Positions 42,987 through 52,635 of a DNA stretch of 55,858 bases are shown here, piece by piece (position 1 is the stretch's first letter; each line of letters begins with the position of its first letter). A model generated the notes under the pieces. It was not told the origin of the DNA. It searched no databases and saw nothing but the letters and a program-made list of their open reading frames with translations. Source of the stretch: a virus; IMG/VR virus record IMGVR_UViG_3300019766_000001, positions 1 through 55,858 of that record. The stretch is one strand, 5' to 3'. Position numbers and translations under genes: made by a program.

Positions 42987-45900
42987 ATGGTAGATATTGC
43001 AGAGCTAGGTATTAGAATTGATTCCTCTGGCGTAAAGAAAGCCACTAAAGATTTAGATCAGATGGCGGATAGCTCCAGAAAGCTTGAGCAGTCAACTGAT
43101 AGTGTAGGGAAGGCATCCGAAAAGGCATCTGCTGAAGTTGACAGGTTCGGTAATGCGCTTACCGATGCCGACAAAGAGATGGGCCGGTTTATCGATAAAT
43201 CCGGCAAGATGCGAGAGAAAAATGGACAATTTGTTAAGGGGATGAGAGAGGCGGCGATTGCTGCAGGCACTTACTCTGAGGAGGTAAAAGAGGGTGCAAA
43301 AAGAACCGTAGATCTATCATCAAACCTTCCAGCCGTAGCAAATGGCGCATTAAAGATTGCAGCAGCAATGGCGGCAGCCGCTACCGCTGCAGCTGGCCTT
43401 GTTGCCGTTGTTGGTGAACAGGTAAAAGAAAACGATGATCTGGCCAAGTCTTTAGGGATAAGCACGACAAAACTACAGCAATTCCAAGCAGTCGCAAAAA
43501 CTGTCGGACTTACTGCAGAGGATATGGGCGGCATTTTAAGTGATGCATCTGAAAAAATCGGTGATTTCCTAACAAATGATGGCGGTGAAGCTGAGGATAT
43601 TTTCGAGAATCTCGCCGTTAGTGCCAAAGACCTACAGAACCTAGACCCTGCTGACCAACTTAGAGCTATAGGTAAAGCCCTACAAGACGTGGAAAGTAGA
43701 TCAGAACAGATATTTTTTCTTGAATCCCTTGGTTCTGATGCAAAACTTTTACTCCCGCTGCTAACAGATAACACAGAAGAGTTAGACCGCCTGCTGGATA
43801 AATCGCTAGAAACAGGTGCCGCCCTATCATCGTTCGACAATACAGCTCTAATCCAAGCCTCAGAAGGTTTTGAGGATATGGGCAATGCTATTAGCGGTGC
43901 ATCTCGTTTGCTTGCCGCTGAAATGTCCCCTGCTGTTATTCTGGTGCAAGAAAAAGTTGAGCAGATGATAGCAGCATTCGACAAAGACGATATTGAGTCA
44001 TTTGTTGAGTTTGGCGTCGATGCTATTGGCGTACTTCTTGATGTGATCCAGACTTATGAGATGGCTATGAGACTGTCTGCCGTGTCGTGGACTAGAATTG
44101 CTGCTGCTGCCACTGGCGCTATGGCAGAGTCTGCTGATGCAGTTGCGGGGCTTGTTAACTTTGCTCTTAAGCCACTTTTGGTTGTGCTGGAGAACGTTGC
44201 AGAGGGCTGGAGTATTATCACGGGGGCTTTAGCTGACATAACACCAGGCACAGTGTCAGACGGGTTCAGATCTGCTTCAGAGTCGCTTGCATCATTTAGT
44301 GATCAGGTTGCAAATTTCACGGTAACATCTGGCGACATAAAAGATGCCAATGAGGCTGTAAACAAATCATTACAAGAGCAAATTCAAGCGCTTGATGATC
44401 TTGCAAATTCCCCCGCTTACTCTGAACAGTTTAAAGCCAATCTAAAGGCCATCCGAAAAGAGATAGAAGCCAAAGCGGTTGCTGACGAGAAGGCCAGAAA
44501 AGAATCACTAGGCCTGGCCACGCAAACCGAGAAAACCGCAGCAGAGATAGACGCAGAGGCAAAAGCCAAGGCTAAAGCTGCTGAAGAAGCTAAAAAGCTC
44601 GCAGCTAAAAACAAAGATGCAGCTGAAAGATTTAAAGATCTTGTTAGACCTGTTCGCGCCGTTATACGCGAATATGAAGAGGCAAAACGACTTTTCGATA
44701 AAGGGTTGTTATCAGAAGAAGATTTTAAGGCAACCAAAAAGCGCCTAGGCGGTATTGCTGCAGAGCTTGGAGGGCTAAGCGACGAAGCCGGAGGTGCCGG
44801 AGAGAAAACCGGGTTTGAGTTTGCAGAGGCGTTAAGCAGTTCTCTTGAGCGTCAAGATTTTACATCTGTTGGCGCGATGATAGGTGAACAGATAGGTGGT
44901 GAAGTTGGCTCTGCTATCGGCGCGGTAATTGGATCTCTTGCCAGCGACAGCCAAAGCGATTTGCAGAAGGCGGGGACGGTAATCGGTACAGCAATAGGTG
45001 CTTATTTCGGTGGCGCTAAAGGGGCCACTCAAGGGGCGCAGGCAGGTAGCGCTATTGGCGGCCTATTAACCACATCAAAGCAAAAGATCGGAGAAGGATT
45101 TGATGTAAATATTGTTAGCAACACCATCGCAGAAGCGTTCAGTACAAAGACGATAAAAAAGACAAGCTTATGGAATAAGAGGACAACCACATACAGAAAG
45201 GCTGTCGATGACGCGACAATTGGCGTTATACAGAATACATTCGATGCCGTTTCTGACGGGTTGTCTGATACAGCAAAATCTCTCGGCGCAGGAATAGGCT
45301 CCTTTACCGGAGAGATAAAAATAAAAAATGGAGACTTGAATGCCGCAATATCTGAGTTTTCAAATCAATCTGTTGAGGCCGCTTTTGGGGCGCTTGAGGA
45401 TTTCAGGCTAATCGGCGAGCAATCAGTTCAAACTTTCGGACGGCTTGCTAGTGATGCGGAGTTGGTCGGTGATGCGCTTTCCGCTATAGATCTTACTATC
45501 GACGGAGCAGGGGATATAGAGGCGCAGACGCAGGAATTCAAACAGATATACACCGATCAGTTTGAGGTATTGTTTTCCAGAAGAGAAGAGATTGCCGTAC
45601 TAGACCAAGCGTTAAAGTCAGAGCTTGAGGGGCTTGATGGTGCTATTGCTGGCCGCGCGATTAAAAGCATTAAAGGCGAGTTGAGATCACTGTTCAAAGA
45701 GGCGGCGGCGCTAGATGATGAGCTGGCCGAGTTCACATCCAGGTTCAACACTGCAGACGTTGAGGCTGTCTCCGGATTTACTCAATCCCTCCTTTCGGTG
45801 GTTGACGATTTAACAGGGGTTGGGATAGAGAGCGCAGGGGCAGAGTTAAATAGACTTACAGCAAATTACTCGGAAAACTTTTTTTCAGCTTCGGAACAGG

Positions 45901-48119
45901 TAGAGTCTGCAATTGAGTCGGCAGTTATTGATCTTGAGAAATTCAGTAGTATAGGCGTTACAACCGAGACTAGTTTTGAAACTCTGCGAGATTCAATCGA
46001 GAGATTCAAAGACTCTGACACATTCACGCCAGAAGGTTTGGCGCGATATCTTGCGGCGGCCAGCGCGCTATCTGTTTACTCAGAGTCCGTTACTGATCAA
46101 GCAAATTTGCTAAAAGCCGAAGCAAACGCAATAGAAGATTCAAACAGTATTATAGAATCATCATTGGCAAAACTTGAGGAAACAATAGACACCTCAAGCG
46201 TGACAGTAGAAGGCGCTCAGTCGGGGCAGGATTTACCGGGGATCATGGCCGGTATTAAAGACGAGTTTCGTGGTGTTATTAATTTTATCGGCGGCATGAG
46301 AGTGTCTGCCGAAGAGCTTGAGGCGGCCTATAATTCTGCTACAACCGCAGGCTTAACGCTGGTCGAGCCTCTGAGTGACACGGGGATCCAGATAGCACAG
46401 GTTTACCAAGATGTTTTGGGTCGATTGCCAGACCAGGGCGGCTTAGATTTCTGGAAAAGCGAACTTGAGAGTGGAGCGTTATCGTTCCAGCAATTCTTTG
46501 ATCTCGTCACAACGTCAGATGAAGCCAAGCTTAAAGACCGATTCGACGGGCTCCTAGGTGCGTTCAACGCATATGACGCTATTGCAAAACTACCGCCGCC
46601 GCCAGTTGAGCCGGTTCAGGATGTAGTTGATATAATAACGTCAGTTGCCGATATCGGTTTAAGTGAGCGTGATTTAGGCCGGTTACGTGACCTGCTCGAC
46701 ACTCTGCGTGGTGTTTCTGAGCAAGACCGGGCGCTTGAAAACTTGAATTTAACCGCTGATGGTATTGATGAATTTCTTAGTGTTATTGGCGGGATTGGAC
46801 AGACTCCTGAAAACCTAGCAGCACTTGCAGATGGCCTTGGATTATCTGTAAACGAGTTTGTTGATAGCGTTGAAACCATCGCTGAAGCAGTGAAAGAAAC
46901 CGCCGTTGAATTATTCGACTTTGCTGCACAGGTTGATAGAGCTACATCAGATGCAGAGCGTGCCGTTGCAGCTGAATCGGATAGATTGACTGATAGCTAT
47001 CAAGATCAGATTGACGCGATTAGAGGTACGCAGGAAGCGGAAGAGGATCTTTCCGATCAGCGAAAAGACGCAGCAAGAAGCACGATATCAAACCTGAAGG
47101 ATATCCAGCGCCTGCTTAAGTCATCTGCCTCAGCTGTCCGTGCGTCATCTTTAGAAATAGATATGGCAAGGCAGCAAGCGGCCAGCTCAAGGATTGGGGC
47201 TATTATCGCAGGTGGTACGCTGCCGGGTAGTGATGAGCTGGAATCATTGCTTGGGGATCTAACCAATATATCTGAAGACCAATTTAGAACGCAGGAAGAT
47301 TTTGCATTTGCTCAAGCCGTGGCAGCAAATCAGATTAAAGCGCTAGAACAAAAAACAGTGGAGCAATTATCGGTTGAAGAAAAAACCCTGCTGGAGCTAG
47401 AGGATGGCAGGACTGAAGCGAACGAATCGGCAGACCGGCAAATAGAGCTGCTAATAGAAGAGCGTGATAATGCTATCGCCGCAAATCAAGCCCAGCTTGA
47501 CGCACTGCTGGGTATTGATGATTCAGTTATGTCTGTTGCTGATGCATTAGTTGCTCTATCTAATTCAATATCTCAATTACAGGCGTCGCAATCTGTCGGG
47601 TCATTTTCTGAAAGCAAGATCATAAGTCAGGTTGGTAGCGGATCAGGCGTTTCAACAGTATTTCAAGACCCATCAGGATCGATTGGTGTTATTGATACAG
47701 GCGCATTCAATCAGCCGCTAGAAACGGCGTCAGCTCAAGCAAGCGGTGTTGACTTGACGCCTGCTGAGATAGCGGCAGTATTGGGTCTTCCTGCATTTGC
47801 ATCTGGCGGTGATCACTCCGGCGGCCCTATGCTCGTCGGTGAGAATGGCGCAGAAATAGTTAATACCGGCCCTAGCCGTATATTCAACGCTGCAGAAACA
47901 TCGGCAATGATGAACCCTGCTGACTTATACCGTCAGCCTGTTACAATAGACGTTAGTAGTATTGTAAATAAAATCTCAGGACTGGAGGCAACTATGTCTG
48001 GATTGCTAACATCAATAAGCATTTCATCCAATGAGTCCGCAAATATACTAGACGACTTCCAGGTTGATGGAATCAGGATAAATACAGATGACGAGCCTGT
48101 ATCGGTGAATCAAGTATGA
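42987..48119 (+). CDS. Tape measure protein with DUF4214 insert, 1710 aa
   Basis: Start at ATG 42987 (MVDIAELGIRIDSSGVKKAT). N-terminal coiled coils; then KIAAAMAAAATAAAGLVAVVG hydrophobic helices, QVKENDDLAKSLGISTTKLQQF typical of tape measures, and a Gly-zipper region (about 632-695, IGGEVGSAIGAVIGSL...) that may cross the host membrane during DNA entry. Near residues 1135-1185 VYQDVLGRLPDQGGLDFW...FFDLVTTSDE is a DUF4214 module, unusual inside a tape measure. Predicted tail length from 1710 residues is about 250 nm if 0.15 nm per residue applies. Confidence 0.95.
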   Translation: MVDIAELGIRIDSSGVKKATKDLDQMADSSRKLEQSTDSVGKASEKASAEVDRFGNALTDADKEMGRFIDKSGKMREKNGQFVKGMREAAIAAGTYSEEVKEGAKRTVDLSSNLPAVANGALKIAAAMAAAATAAAGLVAVVGEQVKENDDLAKSLGISTTKLQQFQAVAKTVGLTAEDMGGILSDASEKIGDFLTNDGGEAEDIFENLAVSAKDLQNLDPADQLRAIGKALQDVESRSEQIFFLESLGSDAKLLLPLLTDNTEELDRLLDKSLETGAALSSFDNTALIQASEGFEDMGNAISGASRLLAAEMSPAVILVQEKVEQMIAAFDKDDIESFVEFGVDAIGVLLDVIQTYEMAMRLSAVSWTRIAAAATGAMAESADAVAGLVNFALKPLLVVLENVAEGWSIITGALADITPGTVSDGFRSASESLASFSDQVANFTVTSGDIKDANEAVNKSLQEQIQALDDLANSPAYSEQFKANLKAIRKEIEAKAVADEKARKESLGLATQTEKTAAEIDAEAKAKAKAAEEAKKLAAKNKDAAERFKDLVRPVRAVIREYEEAKRLFDKGLLSEEDFKATKKRLGGIAAELGGLSDEAGGAGEKTGFEFAEALSSSLERQDFTSVGAMIGEQIGGEVGSAIGAVIGSLASDSQSDLQKAGTVIGTAIGAYFGGAKGATQGAQAGSAIGGLLTTSKQKIGEGFDVNIVSNTIAEAFSTKTIKKTSLWNKRTTTYRKAVDDATIGVIQNTFDAVSDGLSDTAKSLGAGIGSFTGEIKIKNGDLNAAISEFSNQSVEAAFGALEDFRLIGEQSVQTFGRLASDAELVGDALSAIDLTIDGAGDIEAQTQEFKQIYTDQFEVLFSRREEIAVLDQALKSELEGLDGAIAGRAIKSIKGELRSLFKEAAALDDELAEFTSRFNTADVEAVSGFTQSLLSVVDDLTGVGIESAGAELNRLTANYSENFFSASEQVESAIESAVIDLEKFSSIGVTTETSFETLRDSIERFKDSDTFTPEGLARYLAAASALSVYSESVTDQANLLKAEANAIEDSNSIIESSLAKLEETIDTSSVTVEGAQSGQDLPGIMAGIKDEFRGVINFIGGMRVSAEELEAAYNSATTAGLTLVEPLSDTGIQIAQVYQDVLGRLPDQGGLDFWKSELESGALSFQQFFDLVTTSDEAKLKDRFDGLLGAFNAYDAIAKLPPPPVEPVQDVVDIITSVADIGLSERDLGRLRDLLDTLRGVSEQDRALENLNLTADGIDEFLSVIGGIGQTPENLAALADGLGLSVNEFVDSVETIAEAVKETAVELFDFAAQVDRATSDAERAVAAESDRLTDSYQDQIDAIRGTQEAEEDLSDQRKDAARSTISNLKDIQRLLKSSASAVRASSLEIDMARQQAASSRIGAIIAGGTLPGSDELESLLGDLTNISEDQFRTQEDFAFAQAVAANQIKALEQKTVEQLSVEEKTLLELEDGRTEANESADRQIELLIEERDNAIAANQAQLDALLGIDDSVMSVADALVALSNSISQLQASQSVGSFSESKIISQVGSGSGVSTVFQDPSGSIGVIDTGAFNQPLETASAQASGVDLTPAEIAAVLGLPAFASGGDHSGGPMLVGENGAEIVNTGPSRIFNAAETSAMMNPADLYRQPVTIDVSSIVNKISGLEATMSGLLTSISISSNESANILDDFQVDGIRINTDDEPVSVNQV

Positions 48120-49048
48120 GTAGAGCCTATATGATCAAGCCGGTGGCCATTACACCGGCAATGATCACCGATACCGATATACCAGAGCCAGAGCTGCCAG
48201 ACTACCCGGAGTGGAATGTATCCACTCCTTACGTTATTAATGGCACTGTATCCATTGCCGCTGAGGGGCGCAGGTATAGGTGCGTTATAGCGAATACAGG
48301 TGATTCTCCTCCAGCAAACCTAACCAATAATGCATCAGGAAATGAGAGCTGGACAGACATTGGTGCAACCAATCTAATGGCGCCGTTTGATGAGATTATA
48401 GGTAATCAGTCTGTGGGTTCTGGCTCTGTGTTTTGGGAAATAACCACAGGCACTAGATACAACTCGCTGTCCGTGCAAAACATTGATGCAACAGAGGTTA
48501 CGGTTACAGCTACCACGGTAACTGGTGGCGTTGATTACGACTATAGTAAAACAGTAAATACGGGCGGATACAGAGGAGGCGGCTGGGCTAATTTCTTTAG
48601 GTCTGGAGAGCGCAGGCCTGTAAGAAACATAGAGTTTACAGGTCTGCCTAAATTTGACGACACCATCCTTACTATTACGTTCACAGGATATTCCGGTGTA
48701 GGATTAATAGTTCCCGGTAACGAGTTTTTGATAGGCCAGACGCATGCAGGTGTTAGGCCTAGAATAAAGTCGTTTAGTGTTAAAAAGTTTGATACAAATT
48801 TCGGATACCCGATACTAGTTCCAAGACTGCCAGCTGTACGTTTATCTGTATCTGTTCAGATAGATACATCAAGACAAGACCTTGTGTTCAACACGCTAAA
48901 AGAGTTTGAGTCTAAGTCTGCAGTGTGGGTTTTTGGGGTGTACTCTATAGCGACAACTTACGGATGGCTTGATGACTACACGCCCATACTTGCCGCCAAG
49001 CCTGTTATTTCGTCACCGGCCCAAATTAAGATAAAAGGTTTTCAATAA
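48116..49048 (+). CDS. Tail tip/baseplate-type protein, 310 aa
   Basis: Overlaps the tape-measure stop. First part YPEWNVSTPYVINGTVSIAAEGRRYRCVIANTGDSPP resembles a small carbohydrate-binding-like module; the centre (RNIEFTGLPKFDDTILTITFTG) and C-terminus (VRLSVSVQIDTSRQDLVFNT...) are beta-rich like distal-tail proteins. First gene after the tape measure is normally the distal tail protein. Assignment by position and composition. Confidence 0.6.
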   Translation: MSRAYMIKPVAITPAMITDTDIPEPELPDYPEWNVSTPYVINGTVSIAAEGRRYRCVIANTGDSPPANLTNNASGNESWTDIGATNLMAPFDEIIGNQSVGSGSVFWEITTGTRYNSLSVQNIDATEVTVTATTVTGGVDYDYSKTVNTGGYRGGGWANFFRSGERRPVRNIEFTGLPKFDDTILTITFTGYSGVGLIVPGNEFLIGQTHAGVRPRIKSFSVKKFDTNFGYPILVPRLPAVRLSVSVQIDTSRQDLVFNTLKEFESKSAVWVFGVYSIATTYGWLDDYTPILAAKPVISSPAQIKIKGFQ

Positions 49049-49827
49049 TGGCTATTACCACAGTTTTTAACCCTCCGTTAGTGTCTGATGATGATGCAAC
49101 TTTTGACACTAAAGCGTTTGACACTATGGGGAAATACAACCCGTGGTCAACAGAGGCCAACGCGCTGGCCGTTGAAGTAAACGATGATGCTACAGCGGCG
49201 GCTTTAAGCGAAACTAACGCAGCATCCTCTGCTGTGGCGGCTCAAGATGCTGCGGCATCGGCAGAGGCGATAGCAAACTATAAAGGCGAGTGGTCAGCGC
49301 TGACAGGTGCATTAAGTAAACCTGCATCTGTAGATCATAACTCTAAAACTTGGCGACTTGAGAACAATTTGGCAGACGTAACGCTGTCAGAGCCCGGTGT
49401 TACAGCGGATTGGACTGATATAACTAGCGTTAAATCCGATACAGATAACACTTTTACCGGAGTCAACACCTTCAGCGCCGCCATTAATGAAGCCGGATCT
49501 ACGGTTACATCTACTGCAAACTCTCTTGTTATTGATTGCAGCCTAGGTAATAAATTTACCCATGTGCTGACAGAAAACACAACCTTGAGCTTTATAAACC
49601 CTCCTGCTAACGGTGTCGAATACTCGTTTCGATTAGATATTATTCAGGATGCTGGCGCTAGCGGCTTTGTGTTGACCCTGCATTCTGGTGTTAGCTGGGA
49701 TAATCTGACCGCCCCTACGTTAACCTCTACAGCAGATGCCCGCGACGTTCTAGTGTTTAGTACTGATGATGGTTTTACTACGTCTGACGGTTTCACTCCA
49801 GGTCAGAACATGGCAGTGCCTGCGTAA
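49048..49827 (+). CDS. Tail fibre-like protein, 259 aa
   Basis: VSDDDATFDTKAFDTMGKYN and an Ala-rich trimeric coiled-coil stretch (AALSETNAASSAVAAQDAAASAEAI) followed by WSALTGALSKPASVDHNSKTWRL are typical of phage fibres. The C-terminal half is a beta domain (FTHVLTENTTLSFINPPANGV). Likely part of the adsorption apparatus. Confidence 0.78.
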   Translation: MAITTVFNPPLVSDDDATFDTKAFDTMGKYNPWSTEANALAVEVNDDATAAALSETNAASSAVAAQDAAASAEAIANYKGEWSALTGALSKPASVDHNSKTWRLENNLADVTLSEPGVTADWTDITSVKSDTDNTFTGVNTFSAAINEAGSTVTSTANSLVIDCSLGNKFTHVLTENTTLSFINPPANGVEYSFRLDIIQDAGASGFVLTLHSGVSWDNLTAPTLTSTADARDVLVFSTDDGFTTSDGFTPGQNMAVPA

Positions 49828-50879
49828 TGAGTAACGCTAATAAATTACTGATGGCTGCCAGTGGTTCAGCCGGAGGTGGCGGTGAACCTGTTGCCGAGGG
49901 CGTTAGTTTTGATGGTGTTAGTGACTTTCTGAACGGTCAGTCATTTGTAGGGACAAACCTAGAATTCGATGTTTATTATGTCAGTGGTACTATGCCATTT
50001 GGAGTGCCTGTAACAGCTAAAAATACGTGGATTCGCGTATCAGTATCAGGTAGTTATACAGTAGAAAACATAGGTTTGAATTTCAAAGGTAGGCTCGCCA
50101 ATATCACGCTAGATTCATCTGTTGATATGCCAATGAAAGACGCTGATACAGCAGGTGTTAACCTAGGAACTGGCGGTGACTTCGTTGTTAACGGTGTTCT
50201 GGATGACGCTCAGAGAGGGCCAAATCAAAATAACTGCGTTGCGTCTGAGTTTGATGGTAGTAATGATTATTTGAGCAGGTCTAGTGTCACCGCGCCGGAC
50301 GGAAAGCAATTTACTTTTAGCTGTATTTTTGAAAGCGATAATTTTTCTGGAGACTATATATTTGGGTTATCCCGGCTTAGCGTCAATCTAAATAGTGGAC
50401 GAATTCAGATTGCTGCTGTAGGGGTTGGAGGGGGTAGCAACGTTGTTAGATTTTATTACACGCTACCCAGCCAGAGTACCAATATCTCATATAGCGTGTC
50501 GTGCTCTGTGGATGTGTCCGCTACAACTGTAATAAATATGTTTGTCAACGGTGTTGATGTTTCTGGTGATATAGTCATACAAGATGATTTTAATGCGGAT
50601 ATTGAATTTTCAGACACATCGGCGTTGACGTATGTTGGGTCTTATTTTTCAACAGGCAATGTGTTTAACGGAGGTACATTAGGTGAACTCTATTTCGACA
50701 CAACCTACACTGACCTATCAGCCGATAACCCATTCTGGGACTACAATACCAACAAGCCTAAACCTATACGTCAGGTGCTTGAAGAGACTGGTAATACACC
50801 TCTAATCGCTATGCCTATCTCTGCTGATAATCCCGGTAAGAACTACGGTACTAGTGGGGACTTTACTGTTAATGGTTAG
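49827..50879 (+). CDS. LamG-type fibre, N-terminal fragment of a split gene, 350 aa
   Basis: Contains LamG/concanavalin-like repeats (VASEFDGSNDYLSRSSVTAP...FTFSCIF). An internal unit GTGGDFVVNGVLDDAQR...FDGSNDYL is repeated at the C-terminus as GTSGDFTVNG, where the frame ends. The missing continuation (ALTGARSMSEYIARGAVVDGTNYL) is the start of the gene at 51490, after the HNH gene. Likely one original gene. May still work as two chains. Confidence 0.8.
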   Translation: MSNANKLLMAASGSAGGGGEPVAEGVSFDGVSDFLNGQSFVGTNLEFDVYYVSGTMPFGVPVTAKNTWIRVSVSGSYTVENIGLNFKGRLANITLDSSVDMPMKDADTAGVNLGTGGDFVVNGVLDDAQRGPNQNNCVASEFDGSNDYLSRSSVTAPDGKQFTFSCIFESDNFSGDYIFGLSRLSVNLNSGRIQIAAVGVGGGSNVVRFYYTLPSQSTNISYSVSCSVDVSATTVINMFVNGVDVSGDIVIQDDFNADIEFSDTSALTYVGSYFSTGNVFNGGTLGELYFDTTYTDLSADNPFWDYNTNKPKPIRQVLEETGNTPLIAMPISADNPGKNYGTSGDFTVNG

Positions 50880-50905
50880 AGCAAGCTAGAGGTTGACGGA
50901 GTTTA

Positions 50906-50914
50906 TGGTATAAT
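50906..50914 (+). promoter_or_regulatory. Extended -10 promoter of the HNH gene
   Basis: TGG-TATAAT, 22 bases before the HNH ATG, brought in with the insert. Confidence 0.6.
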
Positions 50915-50936
50915 GTGTAATATAAAAGGAGTAGAA

Positions 50937-51488
50937 ATGATTTTAGAAGAATTCCCAAAGTACGATATTACACAAGATGGTAAGGTTATAAGCCTTAACT
51001 ATAACAACACAGGTAAGCCTAAAGAGATGTCTCAAAGGCTTAATAAGTTCGGATATATGCAAATAGGTATAACAAATAAAGACGGCAAGCGTAAATTCAT
51101 GCAAGTACATAGGTTGGTTGCTATGGCTTTTGTAGATAATGCAGATAATAAACCAGAGGTTAATCATGTAGATGGCAACAAGACTAACAACGTATCAAGT
51201 AACTTAGAGTGGTGTACTTCATCTGAGAACCAAAGACACGCCTTTGACACAGGGCTTAACAAGGCTCATAAAAGCAATGTAAATGGAAATTATCAAGGCG
51301 AGAAGTGCATACATTCAAAGCTTACTGAGCAAGATGTAATAGATATTAGAAAGCGTCACAAGAATGGCGAAAGGACTAAAGACATGGCTGTAGAATATGG
51401 AATAAGCAAGAACAGTTTAGATTTAGCAGTAAGTCGTAAAGCAAGGATGAGAACATGGAAACATGTACCTTATCCAGAGGAGGTTTAA
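50937..51488 (+). CDS. HNH homing endonuclease (NUMOD4/HNH), 183 aa
   Basis: Start ATG 50937 after AAAAGGAGTAGAA. An N-terminal NUMOD4-like part (EEFPKYDITQDGKVISL), HNH core GYMQIGITNKDGKRKFMQVHRLVAMAFVDN...EVNHVDGNKTNNVSSNLEWCTSSENQRHA, and a C-terminal helix-turn-helix (HKNGERTKDMAVEYGISKNSL). This is the I-HmuI-type homing endonuclease. It has its own promoter, lies between two halves of a fibre gene, and its last codons contain the AGAGGAGG ribosome site of the next fragment. Confidence 0.93.
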   Translation: MILEEFPKYDITQDGKVISLNYNNTGKPKEMSQRLNKFGYMQIGITNKDGKRKFMQVHRLVAMAFVDNADNKPEVNHVDGNKTNNVSSNLEWCTSSENQRHAFDTGLNKAHKSNVNGNYQGEKCIHSKLTEQDVIDIRKRHKNGERTKDMAVEYGISKNSLDLAVSRKARMRTWKHVPYPEEV

Positions 51489-51489
51489 T

Positions 51490-51924
51490 ATGGCACTTAC
51501 AGGAGCGAGGTCAATGAGTGAGTATATTGCCAGAGGTGCAGTTGTTGACGGTACTAACTATCTAACAGGGTCTATATTCTGCCAATCGTTAGTAAAATGG
51601 CTGTCTGTTGACTCTGGCGTAACTTGGACACCAACATATGCTAACGCTGTAACTGTGACCAATATTGGCAACGGTACCGACAATGGTGTCGTAGCGTACT
51701 ATTTTGGAACATCTGAAAATATCAACTGGGCGCTAGAAGAGAATAAAAATAGATTCACAGATCAGTTAGGGTTTCCGAAAGATATGGATCAAGTTTTAGC
51801 TGACAATCCGAGTGCCGTTCTTGCGCTGGATTTCTCAGATACCGGAGATTTCGGATTCAATAAAGCGGGTACCGACTACACGGAAACCGGAACAATTACA
51901 GCTGGTGCGGACGTTACAGCGTAA
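51490..51924 (+). CDS. LamG-type fibre, C-terminal fragment of a split gene, 144 aa
   Basis: ATG at 51490. MALTGARSMSEYIARGAVVD GTNYLTGS aligns with the middle of the repeat unit in the upstream fragment. Later FSDTGDFGFNKAGTDYTETGTITAGADV is another partial unit. Ribosome site AGAGGAGGTTTAAT lies in the HNH 3' end. Probably the receptor-binding distal part of the fibre. Confidence 0.75.
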   Translation: MALTGARSMSEYIARGAVVDGTNYLTGSIFCQSLVKWLSVDSGVTWTPTYANAVTVTNIGNGTDNGVVAYYFGTSENINWALEENKNRFTDQLGFPKDMDQVLADNPSAVLALDFSDTGDFGFNKAGTDYTETGTITAGADVTA

Positions 51925-51933
51925 GGGGTTGAT

Positions 51934-52554
51934 ATGAAGATTAGAATGCGAATTGACGGTAGTATTACTACACAAAAAAGACTGATCAAGTCTTTGAACG
52001 GATCAATGGTTTTACCTAAGATCTGGACAGAAAACACTTTTAATGCTGTAGGTGCTGACCCTGTTCTACCCACACCTAAACCAGCTATTACAGAGTTGCA
52101 AGTCGTACAGCCAAACGGTGTAGAGCAGGACTTGCAAGGTAACTGGGTTGAGGCTTGGTTAGTAGTTGATAAGTTCAGCGATTACACAGACGAGAATGAT
52201 TTTTTAGTAACTAAAGCTGCACAAGAAGCTACTCACTTAGCTAACTTACAGGCTGAGGCTAATAAGCAGGCTCTTGATGCTATGGTTACAGCTATCGAAA
52301 CATTAATACAAGCTCGGGTTGATACTTATAATGAAGCTCAAGGTGTATTGTTCAAGAACGTAGATGCTTGTGCTAAGTATCTGAATACGCCCACCTACAC
52401 CCACTATCAGTTCTGTAATGATGTAATCGTTTGGCAGACAGATGTGTGGGAAGCTGCACGTACTATCCAGACTGATGTTGTAGCAGGTAATCGCACTATG
52501 CCTACTGTAGATGGGCTGCTTGCTGAGCTGCCTGTTTATGGTGGTTCTGTATAA
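51934..52554 (+). CDS. Tail fibre assembly-like protein, 206 aa
   Basis: TELQVVQPNGVEQDLQGNWVEAWLVVDKFSDYTDENDFLVTKAAQEA resembles the XkdW/fibre-assembly type of small domain that follows fibre genes; the C-terminal half is helical (EANKQALDAMVTAIETLIQARVDTYN). Located immediately after the fibre fragments. Confidence 0.7.
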   Translation: MKIRMRIDGSITTQKRLIKSLNGSMVLPKIWTENTFNAVGADPVLPTPKPAITELQVVQPNGVEQDLQGNWVEAWLVVDKFSDYTDENDFLVTKAAQEATHLANLQAEANKQALDAMVTAIETLIQARVDTYNEAQGVLFKNVDACAKYLNTPTYTHYQFCNDVIVWQTDVWEAARTIQTDVVAGNRTMPTVDGLLAELPVYGGSV

Positions 52555-52599
52555 AAAGGGAACCAAGTACAGGGACGTACTAGCCAAAAGGAAATTAAC

Positions 52600-52635
52600 A
52601 TGAAACTGGTAATACTATTGATGGCAGCGTTATGA
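52600..52635 (+). CDS. Possible 11-residue leader peptide MKLVILLMAAL
   Basis: AAAAGGAAATTAAC precedes an ATG and the frame ends TTATGA, overlapping the DUF1353 start (ATGA). It looks like a signal-peptide fragment. It may ensure coupled initiation of the DUF1353 gene, which lacks its own good SD. Confidence 0.4.
   Translation: MKLVILLMAAL

Noticed and set aside
43271-43984. Long antisense frame of 237 codons in the tape-measure gene
   Set aside because: Ser/Ala-rich shadow of coiled-coil coding sequence on the opposite strand.
50877-51492. Group I intron splitting the fibre gene
   Set aside because: Only about 64 noncoding bases surround the HNH frame, too few for a catalytic core, and no guide sequence pairing with the upstream exon end is visible.
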